A stretch of DNA of 64,000 bases from an uncultured Muribaculaceae bacterium (GCA_910579675.1 CAJTUF010000008.1:14222-78221), one strand, 5' to 3'. Positions 43,849-52,476 are shown, counted from the stretch's first letter. A program made the numbers and translations. Notes: generated by a model from the sequence alone, not told the origin.

Positions 43849-44480
43849 GGCTGAGGAGCTGAGAGGGTGAGCAGCGAGTCGGCGCCTATGCGGGCCCGCT
43901 CGGCCGAGATGATTTCGTTGACCTCACGGTCGGGGCGGCCTGGGTAGATTGACACGGGAGTGCCTATGGCCACCATGTGGCGCAGGGAGTCGCAGTGGTG
44001 ATTGAGGAGGCGTATGCACCCTTCGGAGGCGCGGTGGCCTATAGAGGCGGGCAGATGGGTGCCGTGGATGCCTATACCTGTGTGGCCGGGGGTGTCGAGG
44101 CGCATGAACCATGGGCCGTAGCAACCCTCGATCTCGCCGAGGCCGTCGCCGAAGTCGTGGGTCCACTCGCTGGCGTCGACAATCTCGGAGATGAAGAAGC
44201 GCCCTTCGGGGGTGCGCATGTCGCCCTCGCCGACCTTGTCGCCCGGAAGGCGCCCTGTGGCCACATCAAATACGGATATGCGCGTGCCGCCGAAGCCAAA
44301 CACGCTGAGTGTCATCGACGCTTTGTCGATTACCAGGCTATCGGCCACGGCCGCGGGCGCGGCGACGGTCATGTCGGGCTCTCCGTCGGGGGCGCCACAC
44401 GACACCCGGGCCGACGGATCGCCGGCAAAAGCCGCTGAGGCGGCAATGAGAGCCATGGCGGCGGGCAGGATAGATTTCAT
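43845..44480 (-). CDS. L,D-transpeptidase (YkuD domain), periplasmic
   Basis: A 211-residue exported protein: signal MKSILPAAMALIAASAAFAG, then a YkuD domain with GIHGTHLPASIGHRASEGCIRL, holding the catalytic HxxxxxxxxHRASxGC-type His and Cys. Such enzymes form 3-3 cross-links in peptidoglycan or attach proteins to it; some only carve pseudosubstrates. The start at 44480 follows TAATTTTG on the minus strand at 44510-44517. The longer frame to 44645 runs through the terminator of the inositol-phosphate synthase gene and is rejected. It heads the operon ldt-neuA-rlmN. Confidence 0.88.
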   Translation of the reverse strand: MKSILPAAMALIAASAAFAGDPSARVSCGAPDGEPDMTVAAPAAVADSLVIDKASMTLSVFGFGGTRISVFDVATGRLPGDKVGEGDMRTPEGRFFISEIVDASEWTHDFGDGLGEIEGCYGPWFMRLDTPGHTGIGIHGTHLPASIGHRASEGCIRLLNHHCDSLRHMVAIGTPVSIYPGRPDREVNEIISAERARIGADSLLTLSAPQP

Positions 44481-44509
44481 TGGCGGGAGCGTAGAGATGA
44501 AACGATATG

Positions 44510-44517
44510 CAAAATTA
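44510..44517 (-). promoter_or_regulatory. -7 promoter element of the L,D-transpeptidase operon
   Basis: TAATTTTG on the minus strand, 29 nt before the ATG at 44480. Confidence 0.55.
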
Positions 44518-44573
44518 CTCAAAAACTCCGTTATCTCCATCATTGTGGCGGGAGGGTGTTGGGGCCGGTTGTG

Positions 44574-44613
44574 AAAAAAATCACGGGCCGCGCCGAAACA
44601 GGCGCGACCCGTG
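44574..44613 (-). terminator. Intrinsic terminator after the inositol-phosphate synthase gene
   Basis: CACGGG-CGCGCC pairs with GGCGCG-CCCGTG (44582-44594 and 44601-44613), followed on the minus strand by ATTTTTTT. Confidence 0.88.
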
Positions 44614-44641
44614 GTGGTGGAGATGTATGATTGCTTATCGA

Positions 44642-45949
44642 TCAATCGATTTCTTCGTCGGCTTCGTAACCGCCCATCTCGCGGATGGCGTTTTTGAGCA
44701 TCACATACTGCTGGAAGAGGTGGTTGACAGGCACCTCACCCTTGGTGTAGTCGTGCATCGGGCTCTTGAGGAAGAAGCTGAGGAAGCGCTGGATGCCGTG
44801 GCGGCCTGCGCGGGCAGCGAGATCGCTGAGGAGCACGAGGTCGAGGCAGAGGGGAGCAGCGAGGATAGAGTCGCGGCAGAGGAAGTTGATCTTGATCTGC
44901 ATGGGATAGCCCATCCAGCCGAAGATGTCGATGTTGTCCCAGCCCTCCTTGTTGTCGTTGCGCGGGGGATAGTAGTTGATGCGCACCTTGTGGTAGTAGT
45001 CGGTGTAGAGATCGGGCTGCTCTTCAGGCACGAGGATCGACTCGAGGGTTGAGAGCTTGCTGACCTCCTTGGTGCGGAAGTTGGCGGGCTCGTCGAGCAC
45101 GAGGCCGTCGCGGTTGCCGAGGATGTTGGTCGAGAACCAGCCGGAGAGGCCGAGGCAGCGGGTGCCGATGATGGGGGCGAAGCCGCTCTTCACGAGGGTC
45201 TGGCCGGTCTTGAAGTCCTTGCCGGAGATGGGCATGCCGGTCTTCTCGCTGAGCTCCCACATGGCGGGGATGTCGACGGTGGTGTTGGGGGCACCCATGA
45301 TGAAGGGAGCGCCTTCGGAGAGGGCGGCGTAGGCATAGCACATCGAGGGGGCGATGTGTTCCTTGTCGTCGGCCTTCATGGCAGCTTCGAGAGCTTCGAG
45401 GGTGCCGTGGATCTTCTCGTCGACGGGAACATAAACTTCGGTCGAAGCGGCCCAGAGTACAACCACGCGGTCAACGCCGGTCTCCTGCTTGAAGCGACGG
45501 ATGTCCTCGCGGATCTGCTCGGTCATGTCCCAGCGATCCTTGCACACCTTCACGTTGTCGCCGTCGAGACGCTTGGCATAGTTGTGGTCGAATGCAGCCT
45601 TCATGGGCTTGATGGCCTCGAGCTCATCCTTCACGGGGTTGATGTCCTTTTCCTTGAGCACCTCGCAGTTGATAGCGCTCTCGTAGGCATTCTGGGGATA
45701 AACGTCCCATGCGCCAAACACGATGTCGTTGAGATCGGCAATGGGAACGATTTCGTTGTATTTGAGATATTTCTTGTCAGCGCCTTTGCCAACGCGGATC
45801 TTGTCGTATTGGGTCATGGAGCCCACGGGCTTGGAGAGTCCTTTGCGGGCCATGAGTACACCGGTCATAAATGTCGATGACACAGCACCGAGGCCCACAA
45901 CAAGTACGCCGAGCTTACCGTTGGCGGGCTTTACATTTGTTTCTTTCAT
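44642..45949 (-). CDS. myo-inositol-1-phosphate synthase
   Basis: A 435-residue NAD-dependent enzyme that turns glucose-6-phosphate into inositol-3(1)-phosphate. The N-terminal Rossmann motif is VVGLGAVSSTFMTG at residues 17-30. Family-specific regions are LWAASTEVYV, GAPNTTVDIPAM, GKDFKTGQTLVKSG and NNKEGWDNIDIFGWMGYPMQIKINFLCRDSILAAPL (read in parts). This is the entry step to inositol lipids, which some gut Bacteroidetes make. It has its own ~100-nt leader with TACTTTTG at 46054-46061 and a strong terminator, and follows a run of nucleotidyl- and phosphatidyl-transferase genes on the same strand. Confidence 0.95.
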   Translation of the reverse strand: MKETNVKPANGKLGVLVVGLGAVSSTFMTGVLMARKGLSKPVGSMTQYDKIRVGKGADKKYLKYNEIVPIADLNDIVFGAWDVYPQNAYESAINCEVLKEKDINPVKDELEAIKPMKAAFDHNYAKRLDGDNVKVCKDRWDMTEQIREDIRRFKQETGVDRVVVLWAASTEVYVPVDEKIHGTLEALEAAMKADDKEHIAPSMCYAYAALSEGAPFIMGAPNTTVDIPAMWELSEKTGMPISGKDFKTGQTLVKSGFAPIIGTRCLGLSGWFSTNILGNRDGLVLDEPANFRTKEVSKLSTLESILVPEEQPDLYTDYYHKVRINYYPPRNDNKEGWDNIDIFGWMGYPMQIKINFLCRDSILAAPLCLDLVLLSDLAARAGRHGIQRFLSFFLKSPMHDYTKGEVPVNHLFQQYVMLKNAIREMGGYEADEEID

Positions 45950-46053
45950 GATTTCGGTAGGAGATTGTTATTGTCTTTGTTTTGTATATTTTTTTCGTGA
46001 TGAAATGAGGCGAGAAAGGGGCTTCGACCCGGGTAAGGAGCCGAAACGCGGGT

Positions 46054-46061
46054 CAAAAGTA
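46054..46061 (-). promoter_or_regulatory. -7 promoter element of the inositol-phosphate synthase gene
   Basis: TACTTTTG on the minus strand, ~105 nt before the ATG. The surrounding 245-bp gap (45950-46194) is AT-rich and holds no gene. Confidence 0.45.
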
Positions 46062-46194
46062 CAAGTTATTTCTCAAATGTGAAAAAATATCGACTAAAAT
46101 CGCAATGGCTATATGTTAATAATATCAAAAATATAGCCGAAATGGCCAATTTTGGTTAATTTGCCAGCGACTTAGCTTTGAGAATGTTAATGAA

Positions 46195-46911
46195 TCAAAA
46201 CGCTACGTCGAGCAGATCCGACAGCTTTTTGATCACCGAGGGGTGAGTGGCGGCATCCTCGTCGGGGGTCCAGCCTTTGCCTTTGATCCATGCCACCCGG
46301 CATCCGAGACTCTCGGCCGGGAGGATATCTTTGCGCAGAGAGTCGCCCACCACGAGCACCTCCCCGGGCTTCATGCCGAGGGCGTCGACGCCGAGGGCGA
46401 AAATGGCGGGATCGGGCTTGCGCACCCCCATCACGGCGCTCTCGATGATGGCCTTGAAGTAGCGGCGCAGGTCGAAGTCGGTGAGAACGGCCTCGACGTT
46501 GCCGTAGAAGTTGCTCACGAGCACCATGGGATAGCGTGAACAGAGGGCTTCGAGCACAGGGCGTGCCTCCTCGACACACTCGCGGGCGGCATTGTAGCAG
46601 TAGCGGGCCACGGCCTCGCCAAGATGTCCGTCGGTGTCGGGCTGCATGATCTCCTCGCGGGCGAGCCATTCGAGCTCTAAGCGCATCTTGATGCGCAGCA
46701 GGTCGAGGAAGTTGTGGTGGGGCAGTATGTGGCGGGTGCGGGCGAGTTCGCGCTCGGCATACACATAGGCGTCGCGAAACTGAGCCTTGTCGATCCCGAT
46801 TCCGGCGGCTTGGTAGCCGTCCCATATTATTTCGCTCCAGTGGACACCGCGCGAGTCAATGGTGCCGCCGTAGTCAAATATTATTCCTTTAATCCTGGGG
46901 GTATTTTCCAT
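46195..46911 (-). CDS. HAD-superfamily phosphatase, inositol-lipid locus
   Basis: A 238-residue HAD-IA hydrolase. Motif I is IIFDYGGTID, where the second Asp of the usual DxD is Gly; motif II is LVSNFYGN; motif III/IV are RKPDPAIF and VVGDSLRKDI. The Asp-to-Gly change at motif I occurs in other HAD enzymes annotated as phosphatases, so activity is possible but the general acid is missing. It overlaps the CDP-alcohol transferase gene by 23 bp. By context it may remove phosphate from a phosphatidylinositol-phosphate or inositol-phosphate intermediate; this is inference. Confidence 0.82.
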   Translation of the reverse strand: MENTPRIKGIIFDYGGTIDSRGVHWSEIIWDGYQAAGIGIDKAQFRDAYVYAERELARTRHILPHHNFLDLLRIKMRLELEWLAREEIMQPDTDGHLGEAVARYCYNAARECVEEARPVLEALCSRYPMVLVSNFYGNVEAVLTDFDLRRYFKAIIESAVMGVRKPDPAIFALGVDALGMKPGEVLVVGDSLRKDILPAESLGCRVAWIKGKGWTPDEDAATHPSVIKKLSDLLDVAF

Positions 46912-47884
46912 CTTTAAGCTCTTGAGTGAGTTTGCGGCAAAGGCGTTCGTGGCGCCATATCATCTGTATCATGAGAAGATTGAGGATGAAAAGCTCGAAG
47001 GCGAAGTAGACCCACGGCATGGCGATGAACAGAGAGAAGAAGAGAGCTATCGTGCGCCAGTTGAATGAGAGTATGTTGGTATACTTCATCAGCGGGAGGC
47101 TCAGGCGGCGGAATTCGTCGCGGAAGGCCTTTGGGGCCGGAGCATCGCCGTAGCGGGCGTGGAGCTCGCGGCGCAGTTCCTGCATGGCGGGTGCTGTGGC
47201 CTCCTGCTGGCGGGTGTAGTTGGTGTAGAATGTGAGGGTGAGCTTCTGCCAGAAGTTGCGGCTCCATGAGAGGGAGTTGAGCTTGGCCTTGAGCAGGGTG
47301 TAGTCTTCAAGCTCGCTCCCCTCCTCACCCTTGAGAAAGAAGAGATGGAACTGTCGGTAGCAGTCGGCCATTGCGGCTTGCTTGGCGTGGCACACACCGG
47401 CAGCCACGGCGAGCGCCCAGATGGCCCAGTTGTGGGCCATGAAAAATTCGGAGGTGTGGACCTCCCTGAGGCAAATCGCCACATAGATGGTGGCAAACCA
47501 GAAGTCGCCCGAGAGGCCGTCGAGTATCCGGCCTATGCGCGAATACTGTTTGGTCATGCGGGCGAGCTGTCCGTCGGCGCTGTCGAAGGAGTTGGCCCAG
47601 ATGAGCAGGAGCATGCCAATGACATTGATCCACAGCGAGGGATAGTAGAAGCATATGCCGGCTCCCACGCCGAGGAAAATCGAGGCGATAGTGATGGCGT
47701 TTGGGGTGACACCCAGCGCCTTTGCGAGCCGGGCCCAGGCATAGCCTATAGGTCGGTAGAATGCCAGGTCGATGCCCTCTTCGGTGTCCATCGACTTGAG
47801 GGTGGCGCGATAGTCGGCTCTCATGCGCTCGAAAGCCGAGGGATTGTCGCGCCGGGTCGGGGCGGTGTCGGGAGTAGGGGTCAT
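46889..47884 (-). CDS. CDP-alcohol phosphatidyltransferase
   Basis: A 331-residue membrane enzyme with about six hydrophobic segments. The family motif is SADGQLAR-x8-G-x3-D, but the last Asp follows after four residues (LDGLSGD) instead of the usual three. These enzymes join a CDP-activated alcohol to a second alcohol, forming phospholipids or inositol phosphodiesters. Neighbours suggest an inositol substrate. The start at 47884 overlaps the ATP-grasp stop as ATGA; a longer Arg/His-rich frame to 48076 is a shadow of that gene. A soluble-looking insert (~165-260) separates two membrane halves. Confidence 0.87.
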   Translation of the reverse strand: MTPTPDTAPTRRDNPSAFERMRADYRATLKSMDTEEGIDLAFYRPIGYAWARLAKALGVTPNAITIASIFLGVGAGICFYYPSLWINVIGMLLLIWANSFDSADGQLARMTKQYSRIGRILDGLSGDFWFATIYVAICLREVHTSEFFMAHNWAIWALAVAAGVCHAKQAAMADCYRQFHLFFLKGEEGSELEDYTLLKAKLNSLSWSRNFWQKLTLTFYTNYTRQQEATAPAMQELRRELHARYGDAPAPKAFRDEFRRLSLPLMKYTNILSFNWRTIALFFSLFIAMPWVYFAFELFILNLLMIQMIWRHERLCRKLTQELKDGKYPQD

Positions 47885-48762
47885 AGCGGGTTGCTGGCGG
47901 TGAAGTCTTTGATGAGGTTGACTATGGCTTTGGCTATGTGGGGAGCTGCCTGATTGCGGCATGGGGCGAAGCTGGGCCAGTCGTTGAAGTCGATGATGCG
48001 TATCTCGCCTTCGGGGCTCACGATGCAGTCGCCGCCATACACCACTACGTCGAGGGCTTCGGATGCGCGCGAACATATGTCGCGGAGCTCCTTGAGGTCG
48101 AATTCGATACCTTTGGAGCGGCCGTTGATGGCTTCGTGGCCATATTTGGAGTGACCTTCGTCGAAGGGGTAGAACCAGAAGAAGTATGAGCTGCCGCGGA
48201 CGCCGTAGAATTTTATGAGGTCGCCCTCGAGGTGGCGGTTGATCACGGCGCGTCTTATGCCCCGGAGGAAATATTCCTGAAGCACCTCCTGCGCCTCCTC
48301 AGGGTGGCGCACATAGCTCACATCTTCCTTGTGCATGGCGTGGAAGTCGCCGCGCTTGATCCATGCGCGGGTCATCCCGGCATCGCGCAGGGCGGCTGTC
48401 ACGGCCTCGTCGGTGTTGACTATCAGGCTCTCGGGATAGGGAATGCCGGATCCGAGGAGGATGCGGGTCATGCGCTCGCGGGTACAGTTTTCGATGCCGT
48501 AGCCTGAGTTGATCACCAGACATCCGTCATCTTCCATCTTCTGGAGTATGGCTATCGACCGCTGTTCGCGACACATGTCTACGATAATGCGTTCGCCGCG
48601 CAGGGCTCCGGCGGCCAGTTGCTCTTCGGAGTAGACATTGACCTCGTAGCCACGCTTGCGGAGCTGCTCGGCCACGAGATTGAATATGGCGGCATCGTTG
48701 CCGATATGATTGGGCGAGTATGCGCCGGCTCTCATTATGCCGGCAATCTTTATTTCAGCCAT
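47881..48762 (-). CDS. ATP-grasp enzyme in the inositol-lipid locus
   Basis: A 293-residue ATP-grasp protein with a RimK/glutathione-synthetase-like layout. The N-terminal pre-ATP-grasp domain (IAGIMRAGAYSPNHIGNDAAIF) is followed by an ATP-binding region (AWIKRGDFHAMHK) and the metal-binding end IRIIDFNDWPSFAPCR (D-x-N-D). ATP-grasp enzymes include peptide and amide ligases and also inositol-phosphate kinases, whose C-terminal VIDINYFPG looks similar. Tight coupling to a CDP-alcohol transferase and 65 bp from a nucleotidyltransferase suggest a role in making or decorating an inositol lipid head group. The substrate is unknown. Confidence 0.72.
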   Translation of the reverse strand: MAEIKIAGIMRAGAYSPNHIGNDAAIFNLVAEQLRKRGYEVNVYSEEQLAAGALRGERIIVDMCREQRSIAILQKMEDDGCLVINSGYGIENCTRERMTRILLGSGIPYPESLIVNTDEAVTAALRDAGMTRAWIKRGDFHAMHKEDVSYVRHPEEAQEVLQEYFLRGIRRAVINRHLEGDLIKFYGVRGSSYFFWFYPFDEGHSKYGHEAINGRSKGIEFDLKELRDICSRASEALDVVVYGGDCIVSPEGEIRIIDFNDWPSFAPCRNQAAPHIAKAIVNLIKDFTASNPL

Positions 48763-48827
48763 TGAGGCTTGATGGTTTAGGGTGATGATTGATAATGTGT
48801 TGTGGCGATTGGTGGCCGGGGCGGCGC

Positions 48828-49538
48828 TCAGGAGCGTATGAAAGCCTCGGCGCCGGGTATGTCCGACGCATGGTCGACATCGACAATCTTCTCTATGGGA
48901 TAGGCGCGCAGGCGCAGGCCGGCTTCGACAAGGGCGCGCTGATAGTTGCGCATTCTTGCCACTCCGCGGGCCATGCAGTCGTCGAGCACCTTTATGGCCG
49001 GAGCGGTAAGGCCGTAGATTCCTCCCGACACATACTTCACTCCGTCGGCCGGGGCATCGAGGAAGCCGGTGATGCGCATATCGGTGCCGGTGGCCACATA
49101 GAGGGGCTTTTCATCGTCGATAAACGGGGTCACGGCCATGTAGCCGTCGGCCTCGGAGTCGGCCTCGAATGCCGAGATGTAGCTCATGAAGTCGGGTTGA
49201 CGGAAGATGGTGTCGACTGTGGTGAGGCAGAACTTGCCCGAAGCGGCATCGGCGGGAAGAGCGCGGCTCACCTCGTAGAAGCTGTGCATGGAGCTCGGGG
49301 TCGACTTTACTACCAGCCGCAGGGGCACCGGGAGGCGGAGCGACCTCAGGTAGTCGGCCACCTCGGTCATCTGCTCGTTGACAATGACAGTGAGGCTCTC
49401 GGGATTGCACGACATGAAGATGTCGATCAGGCGTCCTATCATCGGGCGGCCGTCGAGCATCACGAGCGGCTTGGGGAGCTCCACACCTTCCTGCCGGAGG
49501 CGCGAGCCTTCACCGGCGGCTATGATGGCATAATTCAT
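48828..49538 (-). CDS. NTP-transferase, inositol-phosphate or sugar-phosphate nucleotidyltransferase-like
   Basis: A 236-residue cytoplasmic enzyme. The nucleotidyltransferase signature is AIIAAGEGSRL...ELPKPLVMLDGRPMI at residues 4-34, with FCLTTVDTIF and VKYVSGGIYGL later. Similar small NTP-transferases include CTP:inositol-1-phosphate cytidylyltransferase, which feeds a CDP-alcohol transferase in some thermophiles. The presence here of both a CDP-alcohol transferase and inositol-phosphate synthase fits that route, but the base (CTP, UTP or GTP) cannot be told from sequence. It is 56 bp downstream of pdxA and probably in the same operon. Confidence 0.8.
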   Translation of the reverse strand: MNYAIIAAGEGSRLRQEGVELPKPLVMLDGRPMIGRLIDIFMSCNPESLTVIVNEQMTEVADYLRSLRLPVPLRLVVKSTPSSMHSFYEVSRALPADAASGKFCLTTVDTIFRQPDFMSYISAFEADSEADGYMAVTPFIDDEKPLYVATGTDMRITGFLDAPADGVKYVSGGIYGLTAPAIKVLDDCMARGVARMRNYQRALVEAGLRLRAYPIEKIVDVDHASDIPGAEAFIRS

Positions 49539-49594
49539 ATTGGGCTTATGGGGGGGGAGTGATATGGATTGGCTTTGATGGATGGGGAGGAGGG

Positions 49595-50692
49595 TCAGTC
49601 GTCGGATTTCGACAGGTCGACCGAGGCATCGTGGCGTGAGCGCTCATGGTAGTGCTTGGCCAGAGGGTTGGCGGTGCGCTCGGTGTGGGCGTCGCGTCGG
49701 CGGGCTATGTCGATGGCCTCGTAGATGGCCGCGCGCATGGAGTCGGGCGATGCTATGCCCTGGCCCGCTATGTCGTAGCCGGTGCCGTGGTCGGGCGATG
49801 TGCGCACGAAGGGGAGGCCGGCGGTGAAGTTCACACCCGAATCCATGGCGATGGTCTTGAAGGGGGCGAGGCCCTGGTCGTGGTACATGGCGAGTACGCC
49901 GTCGAAGTGTTTCCACTGTCCCGAGCCAAAAAATCCGTCGGCGGCATAGGGTCCGAAGGCGCCAATCTTTTCCGATGCGGCATCAAAGATTGCGGGCGAA
50001 ATGATCTCGCTCTCCTCGGTGCCCAGCAGATTCTGCTCGCCGGCATGGGGGTTGAGCGACAGAACGGCTATGCGGGGCCTCACGATGCCGAAGTCGCGTC
50101 GCAGCGAGGTGTCGAGGGCCTTTATCTTCTCGACCACGAGCTCACGGGTGAGAGTTGAGGCTATGCGCGACACCGGGATATGGGCGGTGGCGAGGGCCAC
50201 ACGCAGATTGCCGGCCACCATTATCATGAGCGCCTTTGAGCCGTCGCCGGCAAGCGATTCGAGATATTCCGTGTGGCCCGGAAACACGAATGTGTCGCTC
50301 TGGATGGAGCGCTTGTTGATGGGGGCGGTGACGAGGGCGTCGATCTTGCCGTCGCGCAGGTCGGCGGTGGCGCGTTCGAGGGCAGCAAAGGCGGCCTGTC
50401 CGGCGGCCTGTGTGGGCTGTCCGAGGTCGATCTTCACATCGTCGGGCACCACATTGATGATCGTGTACTCGTCGGGGAGAGCTTCGGAGGCGTCTTCGCG
50501 GGTCACGAAATTGACCTGCGCCAGATTCATACCCTTGCGGTGGTAGGTGGCCATGCGTCCTGAGCCGTAGACTATGGGGGTGCAGAGCTCGAGGATGCGC
50601 TGATCTTCGAGGGTCTTGAGAATTATTTCATAGCCAATACCGTTGGTGTCGCCGTGGGTAATGCCTATGCGTGGTTTTGTATCGGGTGTCAT
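49595..50692 (-). CDS. pdxA: 4-hydroxythreonine-4-phosphate dehydrogenase
   Basis: A 365-residue enzyme of the DXP-dependent vitamin B6 pathway that oxidises 4-phosphohydroxythreonine. Family motifs are RIGITHGDTNGIGYEII at the start, APINK, FPGHTEYL, NPHAGE and AMYHDQGLAPFKT, followed by TSPDHGTGYDIAG; the His residues bind the metal. The start MTPDTKPRIGITHGD was preferred over a TTG 51 bp upstream. It heads the run of genes leading into the inositol-lipid locus, perhaps only by position. Confidence 0.95.
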   Translation of the reverse strand: MTPDTKPRIGITHGDTNGIGYEIILKTLEDQRILELCTPIVYGSGRMATYHRKGMNLAQVNFVTREDASEALPDEYTIINVVPDDVKIDLGQPTQAAGQAAFAALERATADLRDGKIDALVTAPINKRSIQSDTFVFPGHTEYLESLAGDGSKALMIMVAGNLRVALATAHIPVSRIASTLTRELVVEKIKALDTSLRRDFGIVRPRIAVLSLNPHAGEQNLLGTEESEIISPAIFDAASEKIGAFGPYAADGFFGSGQWKHFDGVLAMYHDQGLAPFKTIAMDSGVNFTAGLPFVRTSPDHGTGYDIAGQGIASPDSMRAAIYEAIDIARRRDAHTERTANPLAKHYHERSRHDASVDLSKSDD

Positions 50693-50878
50693 TGATAGTG
50701 GTTCTTGTCGTAATGACCGGCGCGGAGGTACACATTGCGCCAATCAAGCCGCTAAGTTACACATTTTCTCGCAAACGGCCCTCCTCCCGCCCCAACTTTC
50801 AGCGCACCCCGCCATTTGCGGAGGCGCTTTTTGTGATGCGAAAGAGCTTTTTCCGGTTGACATATGGATTATTTTTAC

Positions 50879-50886
50879 TACTTTTG
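50879..50886 (+). promoter_or_regulatory. -7 promoter element of the XRE-ImmA/PIN operon
   Basis: TACTTTTG, 21 nt before the ATG at 50908. Confidence 0.55.
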
Positions 50887-50907
50887 TCAACCAAATCATC
50901 AATCAAC

Positions 50908-51966
50908 ATGAATAAGCAAACCAACGATATATTCCCACGCCGGCTCCGACAGGCGCGGCTGATGAAAGGCTTTTCTCTTGAACGGCTGGCCCGGTCGGTC
51001 GCTCCGTCGGTCACCCGTCAGGCAGTAAGCAAGTATGAAAATGGTCTTATGATGCCCGACAGTCGTGTGCTGATAGCATTTGCGGCAGCGCTCGGCGTCA
51101 AGGTCGACTATTTCTTCCGCCCGTTTACGGTCGAAGTGGATCGGGTGGAGTTCAGAAAGAAGTCTAAATTTCCTGAATGGATGGCTAATGCTGTGAAAGA
51201 GAAGGTGAGGGCGGAGTTGGAACGCTATCTCGAAGTGGAGCAGCTTTGCGGATGCGCCACTTCATTTTCATTGCCTCGCAAGCGTGTTGCCACTACAGGT
51301 GAGGCTGTGGCCCATGCAGGTGAGGTGCGCAGGTGTCTTGGCTTGGGCTGCGATGGCATTTCCAACGTGATAGAAGTATTGGAGGATAACGGCGTCAAGG
51401 TGATTGAGATAGCGGAGGATGACGACTTTGACGGATTGAGCGGCTATGCCAATGGCTCTATTCCTCTCATAGTGGTCAATGGTAATTTTACAGCCGAGCG
51501 CAAACGCTTCACGGCGCTGCATGAGCTGGGCCACCTGCTGCTGGATATTCCCGAAGATGTGTCGTCAAAGGATATTGAGCGGATATGCAATGATTTTGCG
51601 AGCGAGCTCATGTTGCCTGTCAGTGTGCTCAAATCAAAAGTAGGTGATTCGCGCCACGATATATCGCTGTCGGAACTTACCGACATACAGCGTCAGTTTG
51701 GTATCTCAGTCGACGATATTATGATGGCGTTGCGGTCGGGCAATGTGATTTCAGACAAGCGCTATTCAGGGTATCTGGTCAAGAAAAACAGACTCCCGGA
51801 TTTCAGGCGGCTTGTTGAGACCTCGCGTGTCGGCGACGAACATTCGGGGCGGTTTGAGCGCATGGTTTACCGCGCACTGGCCGATGAGGCTATATCATTT
51901 TCCAAAGCGGCGGTGCTTCTGAATACTTCTGTCGGGAGGGTCAAGTCTCAGCTTCAGTTGGTGTAG
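50908..51966 (+). CDS. XRE regulator fused to ImmA/IrrE metallopeptidase
   Basis: A 352-residue two-domain protein. Residues ~8-75 form an XRE helix-turn-helix (SLERLARSVAPSVTRQAVSKYENG). Residues ~140-260 form an ImmA/IrrE (COG2856) peptidase with zinc motif ALHELGHLLLD and the downstream Glu in ASELMLP. Such proteins cleave a repressor or act as antitoxin-like regulators for the gene beside them. A PIN-domain gene follows after 3 bp, a pairing known from predicted type II toxin-antitoxin loci. The start at 50908 follows the promoter; the longer frame to 50671 is a shadow of pdxA. Confidence 0.88.
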   Translation: MNKQTNDIFPRRLRQARLMKGFSLERLARSVAPSVTRQAVSKYENGLMMPDSRVLIAFAAALGVKVDYFFRPFTVEVDRVEFRKKSKFPEWMANAVKEKVRAELERYLEVEQLCGCATSFSLPRKRVATTGEAVAHAGEVRRCLGLGCDGISNVIEVLEDNGVKVIEIAEDDDFDGLSGYANGSIPLIVVNGNFTAERKRFTALHELGHLLLDIPEDVSSKDIERICNDFASELMLPVSVLKSKVGDSRHDISLSELTDIQRQFGISVDDIMMALRSGNVISDKRYSGYLVKKNRLPDFRRLVETSRVGDEHSGRFERMVYRALADEAISFSKAAVLLNTSVGRVKSQLQLV

Positions 51967-51969
51967 CGG

Positions 51970-52476
51970 ATGGAGATAATAGTCAACGATACAAATATCT
52001 TTATCGACCTCCATTCGATAGGATTGCTAAGCCAGTTTTGCTTGTTGCCTTACGAGATACGCACGGTGGATTTCGTCATGGCCGAAATTGTCGATAAGCG
52101 TCAGCGCGAAGACATGGAGCGACTTTTAGGGGAAGGGAAGATAAAGGTTGAGAGTTTCACCCCGGAGGAGCTTATGGAGATTGTGGATGAGCATGATGCT
52201 GTGTCAGGCAATCTTTCCATACCCGACTGCTCGGTATGCTACTATGCCCGTAAACATGACATAACTCTGATTACGGGCGACCGTCGGCTGCGCAGATATG
52301 CCGAGGCGCAGAATCTCAGAGTGCGCGGTATCCTTTTTGTGTTTGATGAGCTTGTGAGCCGGTCTGTCGTTTCGCCGGAAGTCGCCGCAGATAAATTGAC
52401 GGAATTATATTCAATCAACGTGCGTCTGCCAAAGTCGGAGATCCAATGGCGGATTGAACGCTGGGCTGGTGGTTAG
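51970..52476 (+). CDS. PIN-domain protein, putative toxin RNase
   Basis: A 168-residue PIN-fold protein with conserved acidic positions Asp7 (VNDTNIFIDL), Glu39 (FVMAEIVDK), and the pair in IPDCSVCYYARKH and ITGDRRLRRYA. It starts 3 bp after the XRE-ImmA gene, so the two are cotranscribed and probably translated in step. PIN toxins cleave RNA; the XRE-ImmA protein would be the antitoxin or sensor. The pair is predicted, not shown. No terminator was seen between this gene and the DUF418 gene, which has its own promoter element at 52514. Confidence 0.82.
   Translation: MEIIVNDTNIFIDLHSIGLLSQFCLLPYEIRTVDFVMAEIVDKRQREDMERLLGEGKIKVESFTPEELMEIVDEHDAVSGNLSIPDCSVCYYARKHDITLITGDRRLRRYAEAQNLRVRGILFVFDELVSRSVVSPEVAADKLTELYSINVRLPKSEIQWRIERWAGG

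Noticed and set aside
47884..48076. 64-residue N-terminal extension of the CDP-alcohol transferase
   Set aside because: Arg/His-rich shadow of the ATP-grasp gene; the ATGA overlap at 47881-47884 gives a natural start.
50671..50907. 79-residue extension of the XRE-ImmA protein
   Set aside because: It runs antisense through the start of pdxA and upstream of the promoter element at 50879.
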